Assembly (NCBI GenBank): GCA_003254885.1
Contig: QANT01009106.1
Coordinates: 40,832 to 104,831, forward strand
Reading direction: 5' to 3'
DNA: 64,000 bases
Source of the DNA: Purshia tridentata
Taxonomy: Eukaryota; Streptophyta; Magnoliopsida; Rosales; Rosaceae
Below are positions 24,901-36,914 of this stretch, in pieces. The notes below the pieces were generated by a model that ran no database searches, was not told where the DNA came from, and saw only the letters and a program-made list of their open reading frames with translations. The position numbers were made by a program, and so were the translations under genes. Each line of letters begins with the position of its first letter. The stretch's first letter is position 1.

Positions 24901-26039
24901 ACTCAGTCCAAATTCGTCCAAATCGCACCAAAAATTCCATGGTGGGCAAGAAAGACATAAGGAAGCACTTTCTCACGTCTCGATAATAGCGTGCTAACCC
25001 TAAGGAACCACTTCAGGTCTTAAGAATGCACGAAAACGTCGTTTCGGTGCACACTGAGTCCAATTCGATGAAAGTTCCATCAAAACGTTCCCCGTTGGAA
25101 AGAAAGACATGGGGAAGCACTCTCTCATGTCTCGATAAGCGTTCAAGCCCCAAAGAACAACTTTAGGTGCTAAGAGTGCACGAATAGGTCATTTCGGTGC
25201 ATACTCAGTCTAACTTGGTCCAAATTGCATTAAAACGTGCCCGATTCACAAGAAAGAGGCGAGGAAGCACTCTTTAAAGTCTCGATTAGCGTGCCAACCC
25301 CAAAGAACCACTTTGGGTGTTTGGAATGAGCGAAGACCTCATTTTTTTGGGTACTCTGTACAATTTGGTTAAGGTTGGCACCAAAACGTTGTCGGTTGGC
25401 AAGAAGACGTGGGGAAGCACTTTCTCATCCTTGGATTAGCATTCTAGCCCTAAAGAAGCACATTTCGTGTTTAGAAGGAATGAAAACATCATTTCGGTGC
25501 ATACTCAATCAAATTTCGTGCAATTTTGACCAAGACGTGCCCGGTTGGCAAGAAAGATGTGGGGAAGCACTTTCTCATTCTTGGATTAGCGTTCTAGCTC
25601 TCAAGAAGCACATGCTTTGGATAAGAACGCACGAAAACCCCATTTCGGTGCCTCCTCAACCCAATTTCGTCTTAATTGCGCCAAAACGTCCCCGGTTGGC
25701 AATAAGGACATAAGGAAGCACTTTCTCTCGTTTGGATTAGCGTTTCAGCTCCAACGAACAGTTTAGGTGTTAAGAATGCATGAAACGTCATTTCGGTGCA
25801 CACTGTGCACGACTTGGTTAAAGTTGCACCAAAACATGCGCGGTTGGCAAGAAGCACGTTCGCATGCTTGGATAAACGTTCTAGCCCTCAAGAAGCACAT
25901 TTCGTGTTAAGAAGGAACTAAAATCTCATTTCAGTGCACACTCAGTCTCCTTTCGTCTAAGTTGCATCAAAAAGTGCCCGGTTGGCAAGAAGGACACTAG
26001 GACGCACGTTCTCATGTCCTGATAGCGTGCCAGCCCTAA

Positions 26040-26370
26040 AGAACCACTTTAGGTGTTATGAATGCACGAAAACATCATTTCGGGGCTTACTGAGTCCAAG
26101 TTCGTCTAAATCGCACCAAAACTTCCATGGTGGGCAAGAAAGACATAAGGAAGCACTTTCTCATGTCTCGATAATAGCGTGCTAACTTTAAGGAACCACT
26201 TGAGGTTTTAAGAATGCACGAAAACATCATTTCGGGGCGTACTCAATCCAAATTCGTCCAAATCGCACCAAAACTTCCATGGTGGGCAAGAAAGACATAA
26301 GGAAGCACTTTCTCATGTCTCGATAATAGCGTGCTAACCCTAAGGAACCACTTGAGGTCTTAAGAATGCA
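26040..26370 (+). repeat. Tandem duplication of monomer G (nine-monomer unit)
   Basis: Two G monomers (CATTTCGGGGCTTACTGAG then CATTTCGGGGCGTACTCAA) stand side by side, each with CTTCCATGGTGGGC. The unit measures 1,340 bp between H markers, one monomer longer than normal. The second G carries ACTCAATCC instead of ACTCAGTCC, as does the G near 14,740. Confidence 0.7.
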
Positions 26371-27470
26371 CGAAAACGTCATTTCGGTGCACACTGAGTC
26401 CAATTCGATGAAAGTTGCACCAAAACCTTCCCCCTTGGAAAGAAAGACATGGGGATGCACTCTCTCATGTCTCGATAAGCGTTCAAGCCCCAAAGAACAA
26501 CTTTAGGTGCTAAGAGTGCACGAATACGTCATTTCGGTGCATACTCAGTCTAACTTGGTCCAAATTGCACCCAAACGTGCCCGATTGGCAAGAAACAGGT
26601 GAGGAAGCACTCTCTAAAGTCTCAATTAGCGTGCCAGCCCCAAAGAACCACTTTGGGTGTTAGGAATGAACGAAGACCTCATTTCGGTGCGCACTCTGTA
26701 CAATTTGGTTAAGGTTGTTACCAAAACGTTGTCGATTGGCAAGAAAGACATGGGGAAGCACTTTCTCATGCTTGGATTAGCATTCTAGCCCTAAAGAAGC
26801 ACATTTCGTTTTTAGAAGGCACGAAAACATCATTTCGGTGCGTACTCAATCCAATTTCGTGCAATTTCCACCAAGACGTGCCTGGTTGCCAAGAAAGATG
26901 TGGGGAAGAACTTTCTCATTCTTGGATTAGCGTTCTAGCTCTCAAGAAGCACATGCTTTGGATAAGAACGCACGAAAACCCCATTTCGATGCCTCCTCAA
27001 CCCAATTTCGTCTCAATTGCCCCAGAACGTCCCCGGTTGGCAATGAGGACATGTGGAAGCACTTTCTCTTGTTTGGATTAGCGTTCTAGCCCCAACGAAC
27101 CAGTTTAGGTGTTAAGAAAGCATGAAACGTTATTTCGGTGCACACTGTGCACGACTTGGTTAAAATTGCACCAAAACGTGCGCGGTTGGCAAGAAGCAGG
27201 TTCTCATGCTTGGATTAACGTTCTAGCCCTCAAGGTTAAGAAGGAACTAAAACCTCATTTCAGTGCACACTCAGTGTACTTTCGTCTAAGTTGCATCAAA
27301 ACGAGCTCGGTTGGCAAGAAGGACACTAGGACGCACGTTCTCATGTCCCGATAGCGTGCCAGCCCTAAAGAACCACGTTAGGTGTTAAGAATGCACGAAA
27401 ACATCATTTCGGGGCGTACTCAGTGCAAATTCGTCCAAATCACACCAAAACTTCCATGGTGGGCAAGAAA

Positions 27471-28386
27471 TCACCCAAACTCACCCACAGGTTCGGGTGG
27501 TTGGCCCGAGGCCAAAAACCAAGGAACGGGTCGCTAGCGCCACCACACGCAGCGAGACCCACGGTGGTCAACAGAGGTCAACGGTGGTCAACCTGTCAAA
27601 AACCAAATTCACTTCCGTAAAAAACGGACGACACAATCAGGCAGAGGAGGTTGAGAGGATCAATTCTCAAACCTGGGTCGAAGCTGAAAAGTGGCCGAAA
27701 AAGGGCAAAAAGGGCCGGGAAAACCGTCGGTACACCCACACTCGATCCGCCATCCACGGCGATCCAACGGTTCAATCAAATCCACCAATACGCTGGGCTC
27801 GACGAGGAGAGAAGATCTGGGCTGTTGCTGAGCCTCGTCGTAGCCAGAAACGTCGAGATCGCCGCCGTGACACCGACTATGCGCGAAAGGATCTTCATTT
27901 TCTTGGCTACAGGAAGGTAGAAGAGAAGGTGGCGAGCACGGCGAGCCAAAGATCGGCTTCAGCCGCCGCGGAACGAGTCCCCACGCGCCGGCAGAAGGCG
28001 CGACTGAAGAGAGGGGTCGCGAGGAAGAGAGAGACAGCGGGAGAGAGGAGAGAGAAAGTGAAATGAAATTTCTGGGTTTCTGTGCCTTTTAAAATCCAAC
28101 TTTTCCAAAATTACAAATTTGCCCCTCTCTTCACACGTCCGTAACTTCCAAACCGTAGCTCCGTTTGACGCGTGCTTCGTGTCTATAAACTCGTGAGAAC
28201 GAGACCTTTCTAACGAACCTAAAGTCAAAACCAAAACTTTGCCCAAACAAAAAGTCAACTTTTGCTCCAAGTTAAAAGTCAAACTTTAAAAATTAGGAAC
28301 ACGCCAAAACGCTTTACTTCCCAAATAAAATCCCGAAAACCTTCAAAAACTTTTCAAAACAATTTTAGAAGGTACGGGGTGTTACA
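27471..28386 (-). mobile_element. Truncated LTR-like repeat (same family as 44,297-46,205)
   Basis: The sequence matches the right-hand half of the 44,297-46,205 repeat from ACTCACCCACAGGTTCGGGT to the terminal GGTACGGGGTGTTACA. The other half is missing and no target duplication is visible. It carries the family-specific block CCGTAACTTCCAAACCGTAG near 28,139. Read on the - strand it starts TGTAACACCCCGTACC and has a TATA-like TTTTAAAAGG followed by a CT-rich leader, so transcription to the left is the likelier sense. The open frames here (up to 189 codons) are compositional and show no known protein. It sits at the point where satellite orientation changes. Confidence 0.75.
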
Positions 28387-28750
28387 AGCTATTTTTTTTT
28401 GGTAACAAATGGCACAAACCCAGAAAAATACAATGGCTTCGCCTCAGGCCTTCATCTCAGTTCTTCGATTCTTGTTTTTTTTTTTCAATTTTCTCACTTT
28501 TGTGCCTCTGAAATTTTCCTTTTATTTCTCGAAAATTTCAACGAAATTTTGTGAAATTTTTCCAAGACCAGTGCATCTTTGTACTGAAATATCGGTGGAA
28601 ATTTGACTCTAAAATTTCACCGAAATTTCGCCAAAATTATCAAAATTAACCCGAAAATCTATTGGAATGTGCATTTTGTTTCGAACCTCTAAAAAAACGA
28701 TAATTTCGGTGAAATTGTGCCGAAATTTTTGATATTACACTCGTTGACTA
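28387..28750. other. AT-rich spacer with repeated GAAATTTC words
   Basis: No gene seen. The stretch holds T-runs and many copies or near copies of the palindromic word CGAAATTTCG (for example around 28,520-28,720). It separates the truncated LTR from the inverted satellite. It could be the remnant of an unrecognised DNA element. Confidence 0.5.
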
Positions 28751-31102
28751 GGACATAAGAATTTGCTTGCTCATATTTTTCTTGGCAACCGAGCATTTCC
28801 ATTGTATTTAGACAAAAGTAGATAGACTATGCACCGAAATAACGTTCTAGTTCTTTCTGAACATGAAATGTGCCTCTTGAGGTCTAGCACGCTTAATCCA
28901 AGCATAAGAATGTGCTTCTTGCCCAACCGAGCACGTTTTGGAGCAACTTTAACCAAATTGTACACAGTGTGCACCGAAATGACGTTTCATGCATTCTTAA
29001 CGCCTAAAGTGGTTTATTCAGGCAAGAACTCTAATCCAAACAAGAGAAAGTGCTTCCTCATAACTTTCTTGCCAACCAGGCACATTATGGTTTAATTTAA
29101 ATGAAATTAGATTGAGTATGAATTGAAATGATGTTTTCGTGCATTCTTAACACCTAAAGTGGTTCTTTAGCGCTAGCACGCTAATCGGGACATGAGAAAG
29201 TGCTTCCTCATGTTTTTCTTGCTAACTGGGCACGTTTTGTTGCAATTTAGATGAAAGTAGTCGAAGTATTCATTGAAATGACAAATGTGCTTCTTGCCAA
29301 GTGAACACATTTTTTGTGAAACTTTAACCAAATTGTACATAGTCTGCACCGAAATACCATGTCATGCATTAATAACATATAAAATGGTTCAATCAGCCTA
29401 GAAAGCTAATCCAAACAAGAGAAACTGCTTCCTCATTTACTGCCAACCGGGCACGTTTTGGTGCAATTTAAACTAAATTAGATTGAGTATGCATCGGAAT
29501 GATGTTTTTGTGTGTTCTTAACAAAAAATGTGCTTTTTGAGGGCTTGAAAGCTAATCCAAGCTTGATAAAGTGCATCCACATATCTTTCTTGCCAATTGG
29601 ACACATTTTGGTGGAAAATTGGACGAAATTGGACTGAGTATGCACCGAAATGATGTTTTTGTTCTTTCTTAACATGAAATGTGCTTCTTTAGGGCTAGAA
29701 TACTAATCCAAGCATGAGAAAGTGCTTCCCCATATCTTTCTCGCCAACTGATAATATTTTGGTGTAACTTTAACCTAATTTTACTAAGTGTGCAACGAAA
29801 TGACGTTTTCGTTCATTCTTAACACCCAAAGTGGTTCTTTTAGGCTAGCATGCTAATCGAGACATTAGAAAGTGCTTCCTCATCTCTTTCTTATCAACTG
29901 GGGACATTTTGGCGCAATTTGGACGAAGTTAGACTGCGTATGCACCAAAAAGACATTTTTGCTCTTTTCTAACATGAAATGTGCTTCTTTAAGGCTAAAA
30001 TGCTAATCCTAGCATGAGAAACTGCTTCCCAATATCTTTCTTGCCAATCGATAACGTTTTGATGCAACTTTAATCAAATTGTACTAAGTGTGCATCGAAA
30101 TGACATTTTTGTTCATTCTTAACACTTAAAGTTGTTCTTTAGGGCTAGCACAGTAATCGAGACATTCAATAGTGCTTCCCTATGTCTTTCATGCCAACCG
30201 AGCATGTTTTGGTGCAACGTTAACCAAATTGTACTAATTGAGCATCAAAATGATGTTTGCGTGCATTCTTTACAGTTATAGTTGTTCTTTAAGGCTAGAA
30301 TGCTAATCGAGACACGAGAAACTGTGTCCCCATTTCTTTCTTGCCAACCGGGCATTTTTGGTGCAATTGGACAAAACTAAACTAAGAATGCACTAAAATG
30401 ACGTTGTAGTTCCTTCTTAACACGAAATGCACTTCTTGTGTGCTAGAACGTTAGTCCAAACAAGAAAAAGTGATTCTCCATCTCTTTCTTGCCAACTGAG
30501 CACGTTTTGGTGCAACGTTAACCAAATCTGACTCAATGTGCACTAAAATTACGTATTCGTGCATTCTTAACACCTAAAGTAGTTCATTCCTAGGCAAGAA
30601 CACTAAGCCAAACAAGAGAAAGTGGTTTCCCCACGTGTTTCTTGTCATCCAAGCACGTTTTGGTGCAACTTTAACCAAATTGGACTAAATATGCACCGAA
30701 ATGACATATTCGTGCATTCTTAACACCTAAAGTGGTTCTTTATGGCTAGCATGCTACGAGACATGAGAAGGTGCTTGCTCATGTCTTTCTTCCAACCAAG
30801 AAGGTTTTGGTACAATTCAGACAAATTTGCATTGATTATGCATCAAAATAATGTTTTCGTGCATTCTTAACACCTAAAGTAGTTCTTTAGGAGTAGCAGG
30901 CTAATCAAGACATGAGAAAGTGCTTCCTCATGTCTTTCTATCCAATTAGGCAAGTTTTGATGCAATTTAGACAAAAGTAGATTGGTATGCACCAAAATGA
31001 CGTTTTAGTTCTTTCTAAACACGAAATGTGCTTCTTGAGGTCTAAAACGCTTAATTCAAGCATGAGAGCGTGCTTTTTGCGAACTGAGCACGTTTTGGTG
31101 CA
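28751..31102 (-). repeat. Inverted, diverged satellite array (left part)
   Basis: The same monomer family as 1-27,470 but in reverse complement, for example CACCGAAATGACGTTTCATGC, TTCTTGCCAACCGAGCACG and CACCTAAAGTGGTTCTTTAG. Monomers reading as F, E and D follow one another in the reversed order near 28,760-29,050. Further on the types are mixed and hard to assign. Substitutions and small indels are much more frequent than in the + array, so this part has escaped homogenisation for longer. Confidence 0.88.
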
Positions 31103-32652
31103 CTTAAGTAAAACAGCGATCATTGATCGGACCCAATTTTAAAACTATTTGGCCAGACTCAACCAATCAAAAACATTATTGTTTGCACAATAGATTCACA
31201 ACTCAAGAAAATAAAGTTAGCAAGTATTTCAAACACGTATGAGAGAAGTGACAACCTAGGCACTCAAGGATCCATCAAAATACGCATCCTAGTGCCAGTC
31301 ACAACTAATGTGAGGTGTGTGATGCTAGATTAGATTCAGTTGATCAATTGAAATATTATCAAGCATAAACCAAGGTTTGATAGTATATGAAAAAAAGTTA
31401 AACACAAGTTATACATATGCCAAATAAACCCAGCAATCACAAAGAGGAAACAATCAAGTTGTTCACCCTGAAAAACTCCAAAAGAGTTAAAAAACTAGGG
31501 TCTTATCCGCTAACTGGGCAATCCAATATGTTGAGGTTCAATACAAAGTCAACATCAGCACACATGCTCATTTACATACTCTAAAGCTAAGTAGTAGCTA
31601 GCATACCCACTTTATGTAACCATCAACCAAAAAGCCCAGAGTCAATTGCATCGTTGGTGGCTCAACCTCTAGCTCAACAACTCGCAGCACCCATTTGCAG
31701 CTTGCATGAGGACTTTTGGATATGAAAGTGATGTGCAATATTTCGGGTTAACAAGATCAACTTCTTCAAATAAACAAGATTTGAAGAAGCCAATATAAAC
31801 CCAAATCTAAAAACTAGAGTGATGTGTTTATGTTTTTAAAGCAATATAAAACCCATACTCAAAACCTATTAAGTTTTTAGTTAAAACAAATCAAGAGATA
31901 AACAGAAGAAAATTTTCAAAGAAAAACTTTTCAAGTCTTGAAAAACAAAATACCCATTTGATCGCTTCAAAAGACTTAGCTCAAAAGCTGCTCAAAAACT
32001 TTTGAAAAAAATTTCAAAGACCATGAGAATAGCAGTAGCTCACGCACTCACACACTCTTCCACATGGCAAAAATTGCTAGGCACAAGGTTTAACAAACTT
32101 TTTAGACAGCACACAACCGAATATCCTAAAGAGAATTCTATGATGTGGATAAGTAGGGGCTGAGATATTTCCAGAAGTTTTCTTTTTTAAATGAAAAACA
32201 AATTAGAGAAGATGATGAATAGTATGGATAAAGGTTCATTACAGATGATCTGGGCTAGAGAATAAATGAAGAGAATAAAAGCTCAATCATAAGATGTCAG
32301 AGAATCAAACATATGCAAATAGCCATGTAAGAGAGTGACCCACACAGAAAACTCACACGTGGGATCACTTAAATACATAAGATAGCATGTGCAGTGCACG
32401 TGACAGAAAAGAGCAATGTGTGATATGTCGGAGACTAGTCAAAACATGCACCATTCTGTAAAAACATGATGTTACGTGAAATGCATGGCATGTGTATTAC
32501 CTTAGGCATATGAAATGTAGAACCAGTTGTGTAGTCTTCATTGCACACTCAAATGGTCCTAACTTAATCTAGAACTTGTGTGAGGTCTAAATATAAAATG
32601 ATTACAAGCTGTTTTGTCAAGGAAATTGCCAATACAAATATTGAACCTAACA
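31103..32652 (-). repeat. 3' LTR of SIRE-type copia element
   Basis: Matches 39,983-41,525 over its whole length, for example GCACTCAAGGATCCATCAAA, GGTGTGTGATGCTAGATTAG and CACGTGGGATCACTTAAATA. The element-internal side ends AACCTAACA, so the LTR starts TGTTAGGTTC on the - strand. The outer end begins CTTAAGTAAAACAG where the other LTR has TGGAAGTAAAATAG, so the terminal TG/CA base pair is damaged here. Confidence 0.92.
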
Positions 32653-32666
32653 ATCTCCCCCTTTTG
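32653..32666 (-). promoter_or_regulatory. Polypurine tract of copia element
   Basis: On the - strand, CAAAAGGGGGAGAT directly precedes the 3' LTR. This is the usual place and composition of the plus-strand primer for reverse transcription. Similar G-rich tracts lie farther inside at 32,767-32,779 and 33,003-33,012. Confidence 0.8.
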
Positions 32667-33365
32667 TTTCCTTGACAAAAGACCAACTCAATAACCTCAC
32701 ATAACACACAAAGTCCCATACAACCACCTGCAAGGAAGAGCACAACAACACAAGATATCCAAATTTCTCCCCCTTTTTGTCATGGAAAGACAAAAGGAAA
32801 AGATAAGAATTAAGAGGCAATATGTGAAATAACCAAGATATGCAATAATAATCAAAGGAGCAATGTATTGTAAAAGTACATCCAAAGGGCACAAGGTTAA
32901 AAGAACAACAGTTAGGGACATACATGGAACAAAATTTAGCATCCAAAAACAAACTCCTCCTAGACAAAAAAATTGTGAATAAACTGAGCCCTTGGAAACA
33001 AAACTCCCCCTAAATTCTAGAACTTCCTAAGACATAGACCCCCCCCCCCCCCCCTTAAATTAATCACCATCACAAGCATGCGCTGCAGCTCGATATTGAG
33101 CCTGCATCCTGGCCCTAAAATCTTCATAGTATGTGTCTGGAAAAGGAGTAGCAGACACTCCAGTAGCTGGATAAGTAGGGGCAAGACCATCATTAGCTGA
33201 AATTGGCATGTCATCAACAGGATTAAGTACAAGTTCATCTGAATTAGACTAGCCTGCAGAGTAGGGGTCACCTTGTTCGGTCTGCACCCCATCAAAATGA
33301 GGTTGGGCAGTTGCCTCCTTCAACTGAGACATGAGGCTAGAAATGAAAGTAGCTTGATTCTCCAC
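32667..33365 (-). other. Region between env-like gene and 3' LTR
   Basis: Noncoding or too decayed to read. It holds two extra polypurine-like tracts (- strand AAAAAGGGGGAGA at 32,767-32,779 and TTAGGGGGAG at 33,003-33,012) and a run of 16 C at 33,039-33,054. A 92-codon - strand frame at 33,017-33,295 may be the degraded tail of the env-like protein, but no motif supports it. Confidence 0.6.
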
Positions 33366-34286
33366 TTAAGCTAGAAGAGCAGCGTTGCTCTCTTCCAAGC
33401 AAGGAGCAGTCCCAAGTTGTCGCTTCCGAGTAAATGTTTCACTGACTTGAGCAGTAATGGCATCATAGTTAGCCATGGGCTGAGCAATGACATCCAAGGA
33501 AGCTTCAGTTTGAACACCATTACGAGCACATAGGAGCTGGATAAGCAACGGAAAAATCAACGTCTCCTTGTGACCACGGCCATGACCAAATGTCTTGGCA
33601 TGAATGGACTCAAAAATGATGAACCCAAAAGGAATGGGATCTCTACGAAGAAGACTCATCAATAAGCGAATTTGGTCCTTAGATGGATGAGAATTGTTGG
33701 AAGTGGGAATTAAATTATGGTGAACAAAATCCCAGAGACACCTATGAAAAGCTTTGAATTTAGATTTCTCAACCAAAGACCTATCCTTCAGTGGGAAGGA
33801 AGGATCAACATAAGCTTCAGCTTGAAAATCATGCAGGGTATAGTGGGAAGAGGCTTGAAGGTAGTGATTTTAGTCAGCCCTAGTGCAATGGGCAAGACTA
33901 AGGACACGGCAAATTTCACTGGGGCGGAAAAACACATCATAATTTCACATAAACACATAGAAGCTGGTTCTAGCAATTCGAGTTGGGAAATTTGCATAAA
34001 ATTCTGCACAATGGTAAGATTATATTTGGGGACAAATTTCGGAAGATCACTAAGAGTGAACAACTGATAATGACTCAAAAAAGGATAAAACTCACTGAAG
34101 ATTAAACTCCTCAAGGCAATAATGCCTTTCAGAGACCACTATCTGGCAACACACTTGCCGGAAAAACCGCTTGGTCCACTTGTTGGGAAAGAGATTCACA
34201 CCATAGATGAAGTCAGATGCATTGCAGTCCTCCTTCTTGGACTTGGAGCGGCGGCTGTGACTCAGAGTGATGCTGGAGCAAGCCAT
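33366..34286 (-). pseudogene. Env-like / plant-transposon ORF3 of SIRE element (broken)
   Basis: The reading starts at 34,286 (MACSSITLSH, basic RRSKSKK stretch, NLFPNKWTKRFF) and is followed, after frame changes and stops, by AEFYANFPTRIART near 33,960-34,010. It ends with an open C-terminal part at 33,776-33,366 (CLWDFVHHNLIPTSNNSHPS, PFGFIIFESI). The FYAN and VHHNLIPTSN-type patterns are typical of the protein encoded after pol in SIRE-like elements. Its role is uncertain; membrane fusion has been proposed but not shown. No transmembrane segment or signal peptide is evident in what remains. The 108-codon frame at 33,788-34,114 is a shadow of this gene. Confidence 0.6.
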
Positions 34287-35333
34287 GAAAGCTAAGCACA
34301 GCGACGGAGAGAGAAGAGAAAGAAGAGATGCGGCGCGAAGAGAGGAAGAAGAAAAGAAAGAGAGAAAAAGAAACTAAAACCTAAAAAGAAAGAGTGACGG
34401 GGAAAAATGGGAAAAGAAAAAAAAAGGGCCTAAAAAATGGGCTTATTATTATTTTTTTTAATTTTCTTTAAATGGGCCACGCCAAGAGCAGCCCAATGAA
34501 AGAATAGGTTTGGGCCAAAAAAAAAGTAAGAGCTGGCCAAAAAGAAAGTTGTGGACCAAATAAACACACCATGATCTGAGGCCCAAAAACAAACACCTAG
34601 CTGAGTAAGAATGGAAAATAGCCAACTCCCTATATCTAATTATTCCAATAAAATGAACAAGGGCTAAATGAAGATATTCATGAAACAGATTTAATAAGCA
34701 GTGAATGTCACTTTAAAAAAATGAATGATAACATCAAAATTTTTAAGCTGATTAAGCATATTTAGGAAAGGGATAAATCAACATGATAAGCTAGAATGTC
34801 CTTTAATAAGAAAGCATGAGAAATAAAGATTGAATGTTTGAACAATGCGTAAGGATGAAAGAGAATGAAACTATTATTTTGATAAAATCAAGTAAAGACT
34901 TCCAAACAAAAAAGACCCATGACAAAACAAATTTTTTTTTTGATTGATTTGATTTGATTTTTTTTTTTTTTTTAGATTTGAATTTTAGCATCCATTGAGT
35001 TCCATGCCTTATAGTTGTGGTCTCATTTTTGACTCTTTACCCTAGTGCATCAAAAACACCTTATCACTCCTTAGGGCTATGACTTCTTTGGTCACACTTC
35101 TTGAACAATTTGTTGATTTATTCAAATGAGAAATAGTTTGAAAAGAAATGATCACATGAAAATTTAAGAAAATAAGAGAAAGATTTGTCTTTAATCATTG
35201 ATAAATCAAACCATCTGTACTTTGCCCATGATTAATCAAATAAAAGAAGAGTTTAAGCGGACACATGACAAGAGTAGGGATTATGCTCAAAATCAAAGAT
35301 ACAATAGTGATGCAAATCATTTAGAGATCACTT
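34287..35333 (-). other. Noncoding interval between pol and env-like gene
   Basis: AT-rich, with T-runs and TTGATTTGATTTGAT words near 34,930-34,975 and GGGCC-containing low-complexity DNA near 34,420-34,600. No gene is seen. Some of it may be the deleted or decayed end of RNase H. Confidence 0.5.
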
Positions 35334-35339
35334 TCAAGC

Positions 35340-36660
35340 GACATAAACTGAGAAAATGAACAAAAAAATGCAACAAAAGTCATCGCTGCACCCAGCCCAA
35401 TCGGAGTCACTAAAACCAACAAGTTTGGAATTAGTGTCTCGAGTGTACCATAGTCTATAATCTAGAGTACCATTCACATACTTGATAATCTTCTTAATGG
35501 AAAACAAATGAGAATTTTTAGGATCGCTTTGAAACCTAGCACAAACACCTACAGCAAATGAGATGTCTGGCCTGCTGGCCGTGAGGTAAAGGAGGCTACC
35601 AATCATGCTTCTATAAAGGGTATGGTCCACACTCTCACCACATGAGTCCCTATGAAGTTTGGCACTTTTGCTCATTGGGGTAGTGGCTACTTTTGATAAT
35701 TCTAAGCCAAACATTTTAACAAGGTTTCTAGCATACTTAGCTTGTGAGATAAAGATCTCACTTGCCTCTTGTTTAACTTGCAAACCCAAGAAAAAATTCA
35801 TTTCACCCACTAACTCATCTCAAATTCATTAGACATGATTTCAATGAAGTTATTGATATGAATCTCGAATGTGGATCAAAGACAATGTCATCAACATATA
35901 CTTGAGCAATTAAAATATCATTTTTGAATTTTCTCACAAAGAGGGTGTTGTCAACCGAACCCCCTTAATACCCTTTGGACAACAAATGAGAAGTGAGTCT
36001 CTCATACCAAGCTCTTGGAGCTTGCTTGAGTCCATAGAGGGCCTCTCTCAATTTGTAAACACCATTGGGCATATGAGGATCCTCAAATCCCTTTGGTTAT
36101 TCTACAAATACCTCCTCATTCAAGTAACCATTCACAAAGGCTGTTTTGACATGCATTTGGTACAATTTGAACTTTAAATGACATACAATTGTACAAAGCA
36201 ACCTAACTGACTCCAACCTAGATATGGGAGCAAAGGTCTTATCAAAATCTACACCCTCTAATAATGAATACCCTTGTGCAACAGGTCTAGCTTTGTTCCT
36301 AATTACATTTCCATATTCATCAGACTTATTCTTAAAAATCCACTTGGTTCCTATGACATTTGTTTTGGTTGGTCTTTCTACAAGTTTCTACACTTGATTT
36401 CTTTCAAATTGATTCAACTCCTCATGCATTGCACTAACCCATTCCTCATGGTTTAGAGCTTCCTTAATGTTCTTAGGTTCTATTATGGACACATAATGCA
36501 CATAGGCAATCTCACTTGCCATTTGCTGCCTAGTTCTAACTGGCTGATCAAGAGACCTTATAATCTCACTATCCTTATGGTTACAGCTAACCCACCTTGG
36601 CTTGTTATATTTATCTTTCAGGATTTTGTCATTTTTGTCAGTTGCTGACTTATCATACAC
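35340..36660 (-). pseudogene. Copia reverse transcriptase and RNase H (broken)
   Basis: Starts at 36,660 with the RT entry region (EPKNIKEALNHEEWVSAMHE, LNQFERNQV) and continues through decayed frames: KWIFKNKSDEYG-like text near 36,330, then [12 protein letters not shown] near 36,000. The catalytic YVDD is at 35,887-35,898 (QVYVDDIVF). RT ends and RNase H begins at 35,810 (MGEMNFFLGLQVKQ, SMIGSLLYLTASRPDISFAV, SDSDWAGCSDD). After DWAGC the RNase H reading breaks off into unrelated sequence, so the C-terminal third, which normally ends with an IADIFTKPL-like motif, is missing. At least two frame changes and several stops interrupt RT. Confidence 0.88.
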
Positions 36661-36914
36661 AACACTTTTGCATCAACAGTAGACACATCACTTTCAGCCT
36701 TAGTTCCTTTTCCATCCACAACATTCTTTTGGTTATTTGATTGTTGAAACACCTCATCCTTATGCTTAGCCAATTCGAGGAGAACATTGTGATCATCTAA
36801 TTTCAAATTGAAGGATTTCATCATAGAGTTGGTTCTCAAATTAAACACTTTAAAGGCTCTACTATTTGATGAATATCCTAAGAACAACCCTTCATCACTC
36901 TTTGGATATAACAT
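36618..36914 (-). pseudogene. Integrase C-terminal region
   Basis: Reads LYPKSDEGLFLGYSSNSRAF, the copia pattern K..EG.FLGYS...KA.R.FN that joins the integrase core to reverse transcriptase. It overlaps in frame-shifted manner with the integrase core upstream and with the start of the RT text downstream. Confidence 0.8.

Larger units (their letters stand above)
22607..27470 (+). repeat. Satellite array, 8-monomer higher-order repeat (right part)
   Basis: Continuation of the left array in the same orientation and phase, beginning in monomer D/E. H-monomer markers lie at 23,083, 24,271, 25,064 and 26,404. All F monomers (near 22,820, 24,010, 25,990, 27,310) are subfamily I (TCCCGATAGCG; one reads TCCTGATAGCG). 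One unit is shortened (793 bp) and one lengthened (1,340 bp); both are described separately. The array ends inside monomer G at GGGCAAGAAA, where a truncated LTR-like repeat begins. Confidence 0.93.

Noticed and set aside
1-27470. CENP-B box in the satellite
   Set aside because: I looked for TTCG-N4-A-N2-CGGG in monomers A-H on both strands and found no match. The E-monomer dyad is a different motif.
27497-28066. A 189-codon basic frame and similar GC-rich frames at 45,383-45,928, 51,151-51,657 and 56,493-57,011
   Set aside because: They lie in leader-like parts of the LTR family, differ in frame and sequence between copies, and show no domain.
33788-34114. 108-codon - strand frame in the copia env-like region
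   Set aside because: Another frame of the same DNA shows the family-like text (EFYANFPT), so this is a shadow of the decayed gene.
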